Assembly (NCBI GenBank): GCA_013203905.1
Contig: JABMPC010000048.1
Coordinates: 1 to 63,350, forward strand
DNA from: Chlorobium sp.
Lineage (GTDB): Bacteria > Bacteroidota > Chlorobiia > Chlorobiales > Chlorobiaceae
Reading direction: 5' to 3'
DNA: 63,350 nt
Positions 53,878-63,108 of this stretch are shown one piece after another. A model generated the notes under the pieces. It did not search any database, was not told the DNA's origin, and saw nothing but the letters and a program-made list of their open reading frames with translations. Within the stretch, counting starts at the first letter, position 1. Each line of letters begins with the position of its first letter. Position numbers and translations under genes: made by a program.

Positions 53878-54678
53878 ATGGTTGATTCCGCGGGGACCGG
53901 AACGGGAGTCAGTGCCGGCGGGGGATGGAAGGCTTTTCTTCTGGTGTTCTTTCCTGTCATGCTTTCGCTTGTATGGCTCTCATTTGTGGCATCAGAGTGG
54001 CAGAAAGATGTTCGGGTCCGCAGTGTTGCAGTGGACGGTGCGCAGCTTGTTTCCTCTGCAGCGGTTGCAAAGGGGCTGGAGAGGTGGATCGGAAAAAATA
54101 TTCATGATGTTGATACGGGTGCTGTTTCAGCCCGGGTTGCCGGAATGGCGTGGGTGAAGCAGGTCAGGGTTGCTCAGGAGCTGAACGGGGTTCTCCGTGT
54201 TGTTGTCAGGGAGCGGGTTCCTCTTGCTGAAGTGTTGTTTGGCGGGGAGCGTTTCGTGATGGACACCGATGGGGTGCTTCTGCCTCCTCCCGAGGGGTTC
54301 GACACGAGGGTTCGGGGCAGTCTGGTAAAGGTTTCAGGCATCCCGTCAACCGCCTTGAGGGATAGGGGGTTTCTCCGGGTTGACAAGGAGAGTCTCTGGC
54401 TGGTGAAGAGTTTTTCTGAAGCGCTTTCCGAAGCTCCGGAAGCGGGCATTCTTGTTCGGGAGCTTCACCTCGAAAGGTCCAATGAAAGCTGGTTTTCGGT
54501 GGCCGGCGACCCGGCCCGGTTTATTGTGGGCAATGACGGGGACTTCAAGGAAAAGTTGGAAAAATTCGGGATATTCTGGCAGTCGGTGATATCGAAAAAA
54601 GGGTATGGCTGCTACAGGTTGGTTGATTTGCGTTTCAGGGACAGGGTGTTCACTACAGACGCAGTGCCTGCCCGGTAA
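53878..54678 (+). CDS. ftsQ: Division protein FtsQ (POTRA domain)
   Basis: A 266-aa bitopic protein: one TM (FLLVFFPVMLSLVWLSFV), then a POTRA-type domain (VRSVAVDGAQLVSSAAVAKG, with MAWVKQVRVAQELNGVLRVV) and the FtsQ beta domain (GGERFVMDTDGVLLPPPE). It links FtsL/FtsB to the divisome. The ATG at 53878 is chosen; a TTG at 53869 is also in frame, and neither has a clear Shine-Dalgarno. A 48-bp AT-rich gap after murC could hold a minor promoter. Confidence 0.87.
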   Translation: MVDSAGTGTGVSAGGGWKAFLLVFFPVMLSLVWLSFVASEWQKDVRVRSVAVDGAQLVSSAAVAKGLERWIGKNIHDVDTGAVSARVAGMAWVKQVRVAQELNGVLRVVVRERVPLAEVLFGGERFVMDTDGVLLPPPEGFDTRVRGSLVKVSGIPSTALRDRGFLRVDKESLWLVKSFSEALSEAPEAGILVRELHLERSNESWFSVAGDPARFIVGNDGDFKEKLEKFGIFWQSVISKKGYGCYRLVDLRFRDRVFTTDAVPAR

Positions 54679-54722
54679 GAGAATGGTTCAGTGAGTGAAA
54701 ATCATGCATGGAAGAGGGAATG

Positions 54723-56015
54723 ATGCCTACCAGTGATATTGCGATTGGTCTTGACATAGGAACAACCAAGGTCTGTGTTGTTGTGGCTGAACGGGACGGA
54801 CGCGGCCAGCTCAATCTGCTCGGCAAGGGCCATGCGGAATCGGAGGGGCTGCAGCGTGCAACCGTGGTGAATGTACAGAGGACAGTTGATTCCATCAGAT
54901 CGGCTGTTGCCGATGCGGAACAGGAGTCGTCCATCACGGTTGGACCGGTCAATGTCGGTATTTCAGGCACGCATGTGCACTGCATTACAAGCGATGCGGA
55001 AATCAGCATCAACCAGACCGGCCTTGTTTCCGAGTCGGATGTCAGGCGTTTTCTTCAGAAAGCAAGAGCCAACATCCGTTATCTGGATATGGAAAACGAG
55101 ATAATCCATGTCATTCCCCAGTCGTTCACTGTTGATGACCAGGAGGGGCTTCCCGATCCGATAGGTCTTGCCGGCACAACAATGAAGGGCAGTGCGCTGA
55201 TAGTGGTGGGGCAGAAAACCAAAATCCGCAATATCCGCGAATGTGTCGAGAAGGCCGGGCTGCAGGTTGGTTCAATGACATTTGAACCGATTGCTTCCGG
55301 TCTTGCCGTACTCAAAGATCGCGAAAAACGCGGGGGGGCTGCCGTTATCGACATTGGCGGCGGAACCACGGAGGTTGCTGTCTATCTGAACGGAGCTCTC
55401 CATCATTCCGCAGTCATCAAGGTTGCTGCCAATGATGTTACTCAGGACATTGCCCACGGGGTAAGGACGCTGCATGAAGTGGCCGAAGAGATGAAGCTGA
55501 TGCATGGATTCGCCTATCTCGATGAAGGCCTTGAGGATGAAGAGCTTGTTGTTGAGGGTGTTGAGGGCCGTCCGGAGAAATATTTCCTGAAGCAGTCGCT
55601 CACCCTGATTATTGAGGCGAGGATGATGGAGATTTTTGAAATGGTTCGTGAGGTGCTGCGCGAGTCGGGACTGTACGACTCCCTGAATGCCGGGGCCATC
55701 ATAACGGGAGGAGGATCACTTCTGCCCGGGACCGCTGAACTCGCATCAAGAATTCTTGGCCTTGATGTGCGCATAGGCTATCCTGAAGGGGTATCGGGAG
55801 GAATCAGGGGCTCTGTTGACAGTCCTGTCTACGCCACGGTTATGGGGCTTGCGGCCCGCGTGTTTGAGCATCAGATTTCGGAAGAGAAGCAAATCACAAC
55901 AGAGGGCGTGACGACCCCTCCTCCGGAGATGCCCGCCGGGTCTGAGCCATCCGAAGGTGTCGGGAAGGGCCGGGGGATTGTTGATTTCATCAAAAAAGTA
56001 TGGGACCAGCTATGA
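54723..56015 (+). CDS. ftsA: Cell division protein FtsA
   Basis: A 430-aa actin-like protein that anchors FtsZ to the membrane. IAIGLDIGTTKVCVVVAERD is the phosphate-1 segment, GAAVIDIGGGTTEVAVYL phosphate 2, and AGAIITGGGSLLPGTAELA the adenosine region. The C-terminal amphipathic helix (GIVDFIKKVWDQL) is the membrane tag. ATGs at 54708, 54720 and 54723 are in frame; GAAGAGGGA best serves 54720/54723. Confidence 0.95.
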   Translation: MPTSDIAIGLDIGTTKVCVVVAERDGRGQLNLLGKGHAESEGLQRATVVNVQRTVDSIRSAVADAEQESSITVGPVNVGISGTHVHCITSDAEISINQTGLVSESDVRRFLQKARANIRYLDMENEIIHVIPQSFTVDDQEGLPDPIGLAGTTMKGSALIVVGQKTKIRNIRECVEKAGLQVGSMTFEPIASGLAVLKDREKRGGAAVIDIGGGTTEVAVYLNGALHHSAVIKVAANDVTQDIAHGVRTLHEVAEEMKLMHGFAYLDEGLEDEELVVEGVEGRPEKYFLKQSLTLIIEARMMEIFEMVREVLRESGLYDSLNAGAIITGGGSLLPGTAELASRILGLDVRIGYPEGVSGGIRGSVDSPVYATVMGLAARVFEHQISEEKQITTEGVTTPPPEMPAGSEPSEGVGKGRGIVDFIKKVWDQL

Positions 56016-56057
56016 ACTGTATAAAGAATTTTCCCCCGCAACAGGAGGGCGTTGCAT

Positions 56058-57335
56058 ATGCCGTTTGAACTTGATCCCGGAGTGTTCGACAGTGAGCAGG
56101 GCAAGGGGGTGACCATTCGTATTGTTGGCGTTGGAGGATGCGGCGGAAACGCTGTCAACAATATGATAGAGAGGAAGATAGAGGGTGTTGAGTATGTTGT
56201 TTTCAATACTGACAAGCAGGCACTGCTGAATTCAAAGGCTCCCCTGCGGGTGGCTATTGGCAGGAAAGCCACCGGTGGTCTGGGTGCAGGCGCCGACCCG
56301 ACAAAAGGGCGCCAGGCGGCAGAAGATGACCGCGAATTGATTGCCGAACAGCTGAAAGGGGCCGACATGGTCTTTATTGCTGCCGGCATGGGCAAGGGCA
56401 CCGGTACCGGCGCAGCGCCTGTCATCGCCTCCATTGCAAAGAATATGGGGATTCTTACCATTGGCGTGGTTACCCGTCCGTTCCGGTTCGAGGGCAGGGT
56501 CAAGGCCGAGATTGCCGATACCGGTATCACGGAACTGCGGAAATACATTGACACTCTTATTCTCGTTGAGAACGAGAAGATACTCAGTATTGCCGACGAG
56601 GGAGTCAGTGCGACCGAAGCCTACAATATGGCCAACGATGTGCTCTACCGTGCGGCAAAGGGAATTTCGGATATCATTACCAGCCATGGTCATGTCAATG
56701 TGGATTTCGCCGATGTCAAGAGCATCATGGCGGGAGCAGGCGATGCCGTCATGGGGTCAGCTGCTGCGGCCGGAGAACGCCGCGCCCTCAAGGCGGCTTC
56801 GGACGCTCTTGGAAGCCCTCTGCTCGAAGGGGTCTCTATTGGTGGGTCGAAGGGGGTACTTGTCAATATCTCCGGAGATGTGAGCATGCGAGACCTTCAG
56901 GATGCCATGAGCCACATTGAGGAGCAGGTTGGCGGTGATGCAAAAATCATCAACGGTTATGTTGACGAGGAGCAGGTTGGCGGGGAGATACGGGTGACGG
57001 TTATTGTGACCGGATTCAGCCGCAAACCGGATCTGGCCGATATGCCACCGATAAAAGAGCCGGATGTGGTTCAGGCCGGTCCGCAGATTGAGCAGTTCGG
57101 GGTTCAGAGAGGGGGCTCAAAAGGAAGGCAGGCCGAGAATCTCGCCATTCCAGCCTATAAACGAAAGAATATCAGTATTCGCGGTCCTTATGACGCTCCA
57201 GGAGGAGGTTCCGCCGGGCATGAGGGCCGTTTAGAACCATTTAGTCCCGGCGGACAGAGTAACCATGAAGATTTAATTCAGAAAGGTCAGTCAGATCTTC
57301 CGGCCTATCTTCGCCGAAATTTTAACGGGATTTGA
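56058..57335 (+). CDS. ftsZ: Cell division GTPase FtsZ
   Basis: A 425-aa tubulin homologue forming the Z-ring. N-terminal [17 protein letters not shown], the T4 tubulin signature in [14 protein letters not shown], the T7 loop region ([14 protein letters not shown]), a variable linker of ~80 residues, and the C-terminal peptide [12 protein letters not shown] for FtsA binding. The signature reads GKGTGTG where nearly all FtsZ have GGGTGTG. AGGAGG lies 9 nt before ATG 56058; a TTG two codons upstream is less likely. Last dcw gene. Confidence 0.97.
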   Translation: MPFELDPGVFDSEQGKGVTIRIVGVGGCGGNAVNNMIERKIEGVEYVVFNTDKQALLNSKAPLRVAIGRKATGGLGAGADPTKGRQAAEDDRELIAEQLKGADMVFIAAGMGKGTGTGAAPVIASIAKNMGILTIGVVTRPFRFEGRVKAEIADTGITELRKYIDTLILVENEKILSIADEGVSATEAYNMANDVLYRAAKGISDIITSHGHVNVDFADVKSIMAGAGDAVMGSAAAAGERRALKAASDALGSPLLEGVSIGGSKGVLVNISGDVSMRDLQDAMSHIEEQVGGDAKIINGYVDEEQVGGEIRVTVIVTGFSRKPDLADMPPIKEPDVVQAGPQIEQFGVQRGGSKGRQAENLAIPAYKRKNISIRGPYDAPGGGSAGHEGRLEPFSPGGQSNHEDLIQKGQSDLPAYLRRNFNGI

Positions 57336-57360
57336 CACGGGCGTTTCTGGCAGACCAGAT

Positions 57361-58662
57361 ATGTTGATGAATTACAGTGCGCTTTCCGCTGAGGCCGCAG
57401 TGGCCGGAATTAAGTCGGGCGACCGCGTTTTCCTGCATACCGCGGCAGCAACTCCCCACCGGCTTATTGACGCAATGGTCGGGAGAGCGAATGAGTTGAG
57501 AAATATTGAGATTGTGAGTCTGCATACGGAGGGCGAGGCTGCCTATGTTCGCCCCGAGTTCCAGGAGAGCTTCCGCCTGAACTCCCTCTTTGTCGGCAAA
57601 AATGTTCGGGCTGCAGTTCAATGCGGCGATGCTGACGCCATTCCTGTGTTTTTGAGTGATGTCCCCTCCCTTTTCCGCAACGGGATTCTTCCTCTTGATG
57701 TGGCTCTTGTTCATGTCTCCCCTCCAGACCGCCACGGGTTCTGCTCTCTGGGAGTTTCAGTGGACTCCGCCCTTGCCGCGGTCCAGAATGCCCGTCTCGT
57801 GATTGCCCAGGTCAACCCGAACATGCCCAGAACGCATGGTGAGGGGATGCTGCACATGAGCCACATAGATGCAATGGTAAGCGTTGATGATCCGCTGCCC
57901 GAGACTCCCCCCCATCCCCTGACCGACATTGAGCTTCGAATCGGACAGCATATCGCAGGAATCGTTGAGGACGGAGCGACCCTGCAGATGGGTATCGGAG
58001 CCATTCCTGATGCAGCACTGGCAGCCCTTTCGGGGCACCGGGATCTTGGTATCCATTCGGAGATGTTTTCCGATGGCGTTGTAGATCTTGTTGAAAAAGG
58101 CGTGATTACCGGTAGCAGAAAGAAGACGCATCAAGGCATTATTGTTGCAAGCTTCCTCGTCGGTACCCGCCGCTTGTTTGATTTTGTGGATGACAATCCG
58201 CTTGTTGAGATGTTCCCTTCAGATTATGTGAACGATACCCGGGAAATCCGGAAAAACCCGAAGGCGACGGCCATCAACAGCGCCATTGAAATTGATATGA
58301 GCGGTCAGGTCTGTGCTGACTCAATCGGGCAGAAGCATTTTTCAGGGGTGGGCGGACAGATGGACTTCATCCGTGGTGCGGCGCTTTCTGAAGGGGGGAA
58401 ACCCATTATCGCCCTTCCCTCCACCACACGCCGAGGTGAGTCTCGAATTGTTCCCCGACTCAAGCCCGGCGGCGGCGTTGTGACTACGAGGGCACATGTT
58501 CAATATGTGGTTACCGAATACGGTATTGTCAACCTGCATGGCAAGAATCTCCGGCAGCGTGCCGAGGCGCTTGCAAGCATTGCCCATCCGGATTTCCGCG
58601 AGGACATCAACCGTGAAGCGCATGCGGTGTATGGCTCAAGCCTCAGTGTGCCTGTTGCTTAA
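57361..58662 (+). CDS. Acetyl-CoA hydrolase/transferase family protein
   Basis: A 433-aa class I CoA-transferase-type enzyme of the acetyl-CoA hydrolase / 4-hydroxybutyrate CoA-transferase family. N-terminal half VFLHTAAATPHRLIDAMVGR, C-terminal GATLQMGIGAIPDAALAAL, and the catalytic Glu in GIHSEMFSDGVVDL. GQVCADSIGQKHFSGVGGQMDF is seen as QVCADSIGQ and FSGVGGQMDFIRGA. The acyl substrates cannot be fixed; acetate/succinate exchange is a candidate. It starts 25 nt after ftsZ and ends at a strong terminator, so it may share the dcw transcript. Confidence 0.88.
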   Translation: MLMNYSALSAEAAVAGIKSGDRVFLHTAAATPHRLIDAMVGRANELRNIEIVSLHTEGEAAYVRPEFQESFRLNSLFVGKNVRAAVQCGDADAIPVFLSDVPSLFRNGILPLDVALVHVSPPDRHGFCSLGVSVDSALAAVQNARLVIAQVNPNMPRTHGEGMLHMSHIDAMVSVDDPLPETPPHPLTDIELRIGQHIAGIVEDGATLQMGIGAIPDAALAALSGHRDLGIHSEMFSDGVVDLVEKGVITGSRKKTHQGIIVASFLVGTRRLFDFVDDNPLVEMFPSDYVNDTREIRKNPKATAINSAIEIDMSGQVCADSIGQKHFSGVGGQMDFIRGAALSEGGKPIIALPSTTRRGESRIVPRLKPGGGVVTTRAHVQYVVTEYGIVNLHGKNLRQRAEALASIAHPDFREDINREAHAVYGSSLSVPVA

Positions 58663-58714
58663 GGGAAACTCTTTTGAGGGCCTTTTTTAAGATCTCGCTA
58701 AAAAGGTTGAGCGC

Positions 58715-58759
58715 AAAAAGTCCCCGGGCGGAATGTTGTATTCCTCCCGGGGACTTTTT
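58715..58759. terminator. Strong bidirectional terminator
   Basis: A 14-bp stem AAAAAGTCCCCGGG / CCCGGGGACTTTTT, then one mismatch and an inner GGAAT/ATTCC stem with a 5-nt loop. It has T runs on both strands. It separates the dcw/CoA-transferase run (+) from bchU (-). Confidence 0.95.
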
Positions 58760-58771
58760 CTCTATGGCGGC

Positions 58772-59791
58772 TCAGCCTTTCTTGACAGCCTGACAGAGAA
58801 GGTGGTCGTAGCGTCTTGTGATGCTGATATCGGTGAACCCGATCGCTTCAAGAATCCCTCTGTAGCTCTCCTGCGACTTGAATCCGAGGACAGAGAAGGG
58901 CAGCCCTGCGCCAAGAATGTAGTGGCTGAGATAGTCGAAATTGGGCTCCTCTGCATTATCGACAATCATGTCGAGAATAAGTATTTTTCCTCCTGCGGGA
59001 AGTGCGTCATAGGCTTTGCCGCACATCATGGCGGTCAGCTGTTCGTTGGCCGAATAGAGAATCCGGCAGAACATGACGGCATCCGCAGACGGGTAGGTCT
59101 CTTTGTAGATGTCGACAGCAGCTCCCTTCAGTCTTCCTCCAACACCCTGCGCTTCAGCATTTTCGTCAACCAGGCCGATCGCACCGGGAAGGTTGAGTAT
59201 GGTGGAGTTGAGCTCAGGGTACTTTTTTAGCAGAGCAGCGGAGATGTCTCCTATTCCTCCGCCGACATCAACGAGGGCTTTTGTTCCTGAAAGCTCCGCC
59301 TCTTCAAGGAGAAGTTTAATGGCAAAATATGCGTTGCTGCGGTGGATCTCCTCAAAGTAGAGGTTGTCTTCTCTTGATATCGGGGGATAGGGAACCTCTG
59401 CCTGAAACTCATGCTTTCCTCTGACCGCATCGGCAATTTTCAGGTAGTAGTTTTCCGACAGATGTGCCATTGCTTTGCCGACAGGCACCATATACATGTT
59501 CGGCTGGTCCGGATGAGGTACGAACATTGCCAGTGCAAGAGGCGTCAGGCTCCACTCTCCCTCAGTTTCAAGCGTGATGCCGATCTGGCGGAGCGCCTCC
59601 AGCAGCATGACGAATCGTGAGGGGATGGCTTGACAGTCAGCTGCCAGCGTTTCCGCCTTTTTCGGGGCGCCGGCCATATAGGTGAAGAGGTCAAGCTCAA
59701 GTGCGGCCTTAAAACAGCCGAATTCAACAAGTCCCTTGAAGATGAGCTCGTTGGCCCTCTCGTTCTGCTGTAATAGTTGAAGGTCGTTCAT
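58772..59791 (-). CDS. bchU: Bacteriochlorophyllide C-20 methyltransferase BchU
   Basis: A 339-aa SAM-dependent O-methyltransferase-fold enzyme that methylates C-20 of the chlorin ring, turning BChl d-type into c-type (and needed for e) in chlorosomes. SAM motif LVDVGGGIGDISAALL at ~173-188. Counted from the second of two adjacent ATGs (59791), Tyr246 (CRILYS) and His290 (YLSHYI) fall at the positions I recall as important in the C. tepidum structure, which supports this start. The frame is intact; known BChl d strains carry a frameshift in this gene. It has its own promoter at 59894-59922. Confidence 0.92.
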   Translation of the reverse strand: MNDLQLLQQNERANELIFKGLVEFGCFKAALELDLFTYMAGAPKKAETLAADCQAIPSRFVMLLEALRQIGITLETEGEWSLTPLALAMFVPHPDQPNMYMVPVGKAMAHLSENYYLKIADAVRGKHEFQAEVPYPPISREDNLYFEEIHRSNAYFAIKLLLEEAELSGTKALVDVGGGIGDISAALLKKYPELNSTILNLPGAIGLVDENAEAQGVGGRLKGAAVDIYKETYPSADAVMFCRILYSANEQLTAMMCGKAYDALPAGGKILILDMIVDNAEEPNFDYLSHYILGAGLPFSVLGFKSQESYRGILEAIGFTDISITRRYDHLLCQAVKKG

Positions 59792-59893
59792 CATGGCGGT
59801 GTGTATGGCTGCGTTTGATTAAAATCCAAATCCAAGGACTGTTCACTGGGGGGGCTGTAACCATGCGCCATCAGTGACTGACAAATGGCAGTA

Positions 59894-59922
59894 AATATAA
59901 GTAAACGATAGAAGTTATGCAA
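59894..59922 (-). promoter_or_regulatory. Promoter of bchU
   Basis: On the minus strand TTGCAT (59922-59917), a 17-nt spacer and TATATT (59899-59894), close to sigma-70 consensus. The predicted start near 59887 gives a ~95-nt leader. It lies just after the pgeF stop, so bchU is transcribed on its own. Confidence 0.6.
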
Positions 59923-59937
59923 CTATGGACGCTTTCC

Positions 59938-60732
59938 TCAGTTCTCTGTGAGGCCAATGACTGAAAGCATTCTTCCTGTCACGCCATGGTCTCTCCGATG
60001 TGAAAAGAAGGAGCTGCTTTCTGAAAATGAGCAGAAGGGAGAGCATTCTATGGAGGAAGAGGGGACGGCGGCTTCCTCAAGTTGGATTCTGTTTGCAGCG
60101 CTGAGGTCAAGGCGAGGGCCTGCGCCCTGAGTGACAGGGGGGAGGATGCATGAAACAGGGAATTGTTCGGCAACATCGCCTGCGACCTCATAGGCCGGGC
60201 CGCTGATGCCGGTTCCTATTGCGGCAAGCAGGGTTTCGGGGCGGGTGCCGAATGCCTGACGCATGCTCTCAACGGTTTTTTGTGCAATTCGCCCTGCAGT
60301 TCCTTTCCATCCGGCGTGGATGGCCGCCACGGCTCGATTGATGGGATCAAAAAGGAGGATCGGATAACAGTCGGCGGTGGCTATGAGAAGAAAGAGGTTT
60401 TCAGTGCCGGTGATGAAAGCGTCGTAGCCTTCCAGGGAGCCCGGCGAAGTTGCGTGAAGAATTTTCGTGCCATGAACCTGAACGGAGCGAACCGTCCGGG
60501 ATGGGTCAACCCCGGTGTCGCGGAAAAGCAGTTCCGTATTCCGACGGACTCGGTCGGGGCTGTCGGCGGTATTGGTGCCGAGGTTAAGGGAGCTGTACGG
60601 ACCGTTGCTGACCCCGCCGTTTCGGGTGGTTTCAAAAGCAAGTAGGTCGGGAATTCCTCCGAAGAGCTCCGGTACCCTGAATTTCGGGCATGCTTCTTCG
60701 TGGGCGGCATGCTTCTCCCTTGTTTCCCTCAT
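59938..60732 (-). CDS. pgeF: Multicopper-oxidase-like/laccase-domain protein (YfiH/PgeF family)
   Basis: A 264-aa protein of the YlmD/YfiH/LACC1 family. Metal-binding residues are in SVQVHGTKI, IATADCYPILLFDP and AAIHAGWKGTAGRI. Members act as purine nucleoside phosphorylases/adenosine deaminases and, in E. coli, edit peptidoglycan precursors carrying L-Ser in place of L-Ala (PgeF). The frame is open to an ATG at 60798, but the first 22 residues are not conserved and neither start has a clear ribosome binding site. Confidence 0.85.
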   Translation of the reverse strand: MRETREKHAAHEEACPKFRVPELFGGIPDLLAFETTRNGGVSNGPYSSLNLGTNTADSPDRVRRNTELLFRDTGVDPSRTVRSVQVHGTKILHATSPGSLEGYDAFITGTENLFLLIATADCYPILLFDPINRAVAAIHAGWKGTAGRIAQKTVESMRQAFGTRPETLLAAIGTGISGPAYEVAGDVAEQFPVSCILPPVTQGAGPRLDLSAANRIQLEEAAVPSSSIECSPFCSFSESSSFFSHRRDHGVTGRMLSVIGLTEN

Positions 60733-60959
60733 GGGGCTTGATTGTGTTTCATAAGTGTCGGCATGAATGGCTGACCGGCTGGTTTTGCTGGATTGCATAT
60801 AAGATATCGTTTTTTAGTCACATGCCGGGAACTGCAGGTGATAAATAGGCAGAAGGCTGCGCAATTTTGCGCCAAGAGTGTTATCTTCTTTTTTAGGCCG
60901 ATCTCTTCGGTCATGCCCCCAACCATTCGGCAAGAACAATAACAAGGAAGCCCATCCCG

Positions 60960-61205
60960 ATGGCAGGTCGCGGCAACGAACGGTTTCAGGATAATTTCGG
61001 CCGCTCAGTGCGGGCATTGTCTGACTATATCGGTCTTGGTGTACAGATAGCTGCGAGCTTTGCGTTTTTTGTGATGCTTGGCTACTGGGCGGACCTGCAG
61101 CTCGGCACCTCGCCATGGCTCTTTCTTCTCGGAGTGATACTGGGAATGGTTGGCATGGGGCTGGTTCTCATGAAGGTGCTGAAATCGGCGAACAGAAAAC
61201 ACTAA
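60960..61205 (+). CDS. atpZ: AtpZ/AtpI family ATP synthase accessory protein
   Basis: An 81-aa membrane protein with two TMs (LGVQIAASFAFFVMLGYWAD and WLFLLGVILGMVGMGLVLM) joined by the LQLGTSP turn that typifies the ATPase gene 1 family. Such proteins lie upstream of F-ATPase genes and aid Mg2+ uptake or c-ring assembly. First gene of the Fo locus, which has a 160-bp region upstream shared with pgeF. Confidence 0.84.
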   Translation: MAGRGNERFQDNFGRSVRALSDYIGLGVQIAASFAFFVMLGYWADLQLGTSPWLFLLGVILGMVGMGLVLMKVLKSANRKH

Positions 61206-61238
61206 CGGCGGCCCCGTCCGCCCGGAACCAGGAAAACG

Positions 61239-61625
61239 ATGAAACCTTTGTTTGATTTTCTTCTGAAGTTATGTATCTTGACCGTCATTTTATGGGGGGT
61301 TATCCTCTTTGGGCTTGAGCCCGGAAGTGTTGATACAGGGTCGGTGTTCGTGGCCTGGGTGATGATTTTTGCCAATACGATTGCCGGATACCTGCTCTTT
61401 GAGTATGCCTTTGAAAAAGAGTCGCAGGTTTTCACCATAGCGGTTTTCGGTGGTCTGGTTTTCAGGCTGCTCCTCCTGATGGGGCTTGTCGCCTTTATCT
61501 TGCTGAGAGACCTTGTTGTCGTTAATGACTTCGTGCTCTCATTTTTTGCCTTTTACTGCATCTATGTGATTGTCGAGATTCTCGGCTATCAAAAGAAAAA
61601 CAAACAGAAAAAGATTGCTGCATGA
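61239..61625 (+). CDS. AtpI-like membrane protein of the Fo locus
   Basis: A 128-aa protein with four TMs ([53 protein letters not shown] and [18 protein letters not shown]) and a lysine-rich tail. Size, topology and position between atpZ and atpB suggest an AtpI-type assembly factor, but I see no decisive motif. Its stop overlaps the atpB start (ATGA). Confidence 0.65.
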   Translation: MKPLFDFLLKLCILTVILWGVILFGLEPGSVDTGSVFVAWVMIFANTIAGYLLFEYAFEKESQVFTIAVFGGLVFRLLLLMGLVAFILLRDLVVVNDFVLSFFAFYCIYVIVEILGYQKKNKQKKIAA

Positions 61626-62668
61626 AACGGGAAAAAGTCATTCAGGCCCAGGGTTTTCTTAAGGTTTTAGCACTGCTGCTGCCGCTTCTTCTGAATGTAT
61701 ACGCTCCCGCGACAGCTTCTGAGCATGCTCCCGAGGGTGTCCACTCCGCAGCCGTTCATGCTGAGCCGGGAATGCATGCTGTGGACGGGGCCGCTCTGCT
61801 CCATGGTACTGAAGGCGCAGCCCATGAGGCGGTAGTGCACGAGGAGGAGAAGGCCGGTGATGTCATCATGCACCACATTCTCGACTCCCATGTCTTCTCT
61901 TTCGAGCCTTTCGGCGAAATCCATCTTCCCCGCCTTCCCCTTCTCTTCGGTATAGACATCTCCATTACCAAGCATGTTGTGATGCTCTGGCTTGTTTCGG
62001 CTATTCTTCTTGTCGTGTTCGCTGCTGTAGGGGGGACATATAAAAAGATAACCGCGCGGCAGGCACCGGGCGGTCTTGCCAATGCGATGGAGGCCCTGGT
62101 GGAGTTCATCCGTCTTGATGTGGCGAAGTCGAATATCGGCCATGGCTATGAGAAGCACCTCCCCTATCTTCTGACGGTGTTCATGTTTATTCTGCTCTGC
62201 AACCTCCTCGGCCTTATTCCCTACGGAGCAACTGCGACAGGCAACATCAATGTGACCCTGACACTTGCAGTGTTCACCTTTTTCATTACCCAGACGGCAT
62301 CTCTCAAGGCGCATGGTCTGAAGGGGTACCTGCAGCATCTGACCGCCGGCACGCACTGGTCGCTCTGGATCATCATGATCCCCATTGAGGTGATAGGCCT
62401 CTTTACCAAGCCGTTTGCGCTTACTGTCCGTCTTTTCGCCAACATGACGGCAGGTCATATCGTTATCCTCAGCCTTATCTTCATCAGCTTCATTCTCAAG
62501 AGCTACATTGTTGCCGCTGCGGTTTCGGTCCCCTTTTCGATATTCATCTATCTGCTGGAAATCTTCGTCTCCTTCCTTCAGGCATTCATTTTCACCATGC
62601 TTTCAGCCCTCTTCATAGGGTTGGCTACGATGCATGAGGGTGAGGACGCTGAAGTTGCGCATCACTAG
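61622..62668 (+). CDS. atpB: F-type ATP synthase subunit a
   Basis: A 348-aa Fo subunit a, which forms the proton half-channels against the c-ring. The essential Arg is in [26 protein letters not shown] and [14 protein letters not shown] lie in the last TM. The first ~95 residues are an extension: a signal-like hydrophobic segment ([19 protein letters not shown]), then a His/Ala/Glu-rich stretch with many His (residues ~35-85) before the first conserved helix. E. coli subunit a is 271 aa. It is coupled to the preceding gene. Confidence 0.95.
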   Translation: MKREKVIQAQGFLKVLALLLPLLLNVYAPATASEHAPEGVHSAAVHAEPGMHAVDGAALLHGTEGAAHEAVVHEEEKAGDVIMHHILDSHVFSFEPFGEIHLPRLPLLFGIDISITKHVVMLWLVSAILLVVFAAVGGTYKKITARQAPGGLANAMEALVEFIRLDVAKSNIGHGYEKHLPYLLTVFMFILLCNLLGLIPYGATATGNINVTLTLAVFTFFITQTASLKAHGLKGYLQHLTAGTHWSLWIIMIPIEVIGLFTKPFALTVRLFANMTAGHIVILSLIFISFILKSYIVAAAVSVPFSIFIYLLEIFVSFLQAFIFTMLSALFIGLATMHEGEDAEVAHH

Positions 62669-62787
62669 AAAAGATATCGGGATTATTGATTAAGAATTTG
62701 TATTTTTGGGCTTTTCATTAACCTGTTCAACACTGCTGGTCAGCTTTTGCGAACATCTTACAATAAATAAACGGAGGTATTTACACA

Positions 62788-63015
62788 ATGGAAGGTATTG
62801 GTTTAGGTTATCTTGGTGCCGGTCTCGGCGCTGGTCTGGCTGTTATTGGTGCAGGCCTTGGAATCGGCAACATTGCAGCATCAGCCGCTGAGGGTACCGC
62901 CCGTCAGCCTGAAGCTACTTCCGATATCCGTACCACCATGATCATTGCAGCTGCTCTTATCGAGGGTGTTGCTCTGTTTGGTGAGGTTATCTGCGTGCTT
63001 CTCGCTCTTAAGTAA
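62788..63015 (+). CDS. atpE: F-type ATP synthase subunit c
   Basis: A 75-aa c-ring subunit with two TMs. The first has the glycine-rich packing motif GAGLGAGLAVIGAGLGIG; the polar loop is ARQPE; the second has the ion-binding Glu59 (AALIEGVALFGEV). A second Glu66 one and three-quarter turns later is worth noting, but the motif lacks the sodium-specific Gln/Ser-Thr set, so proton coupling is likely. ACGGAGG is 10 nt before the ATG; a 119-bp spacer precedes it. Confidence 0.96.
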   Translation: MEGIGLGYLGAGLGAGLAVIGAGLGIGNIAASAAEGTARQPEATSDIRTTMIIAAALIEGVALFGEVICVLLALK

Positions 63016-63108
63016 AAAGCACGATACAGAAGGTATTCCTGTTGCAGGCCCGGCATTCGCCCGGTCTGCTTTGGGATTTCATCAACCCGTTAACGGTAAC
63101 CATTGTTC

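Noticed and set aside
61667-62458. 263-aa open frame on the - strand
   Set aside because: Antisense to atpB; Cys/His-rich shadow of the transmembrane codons.
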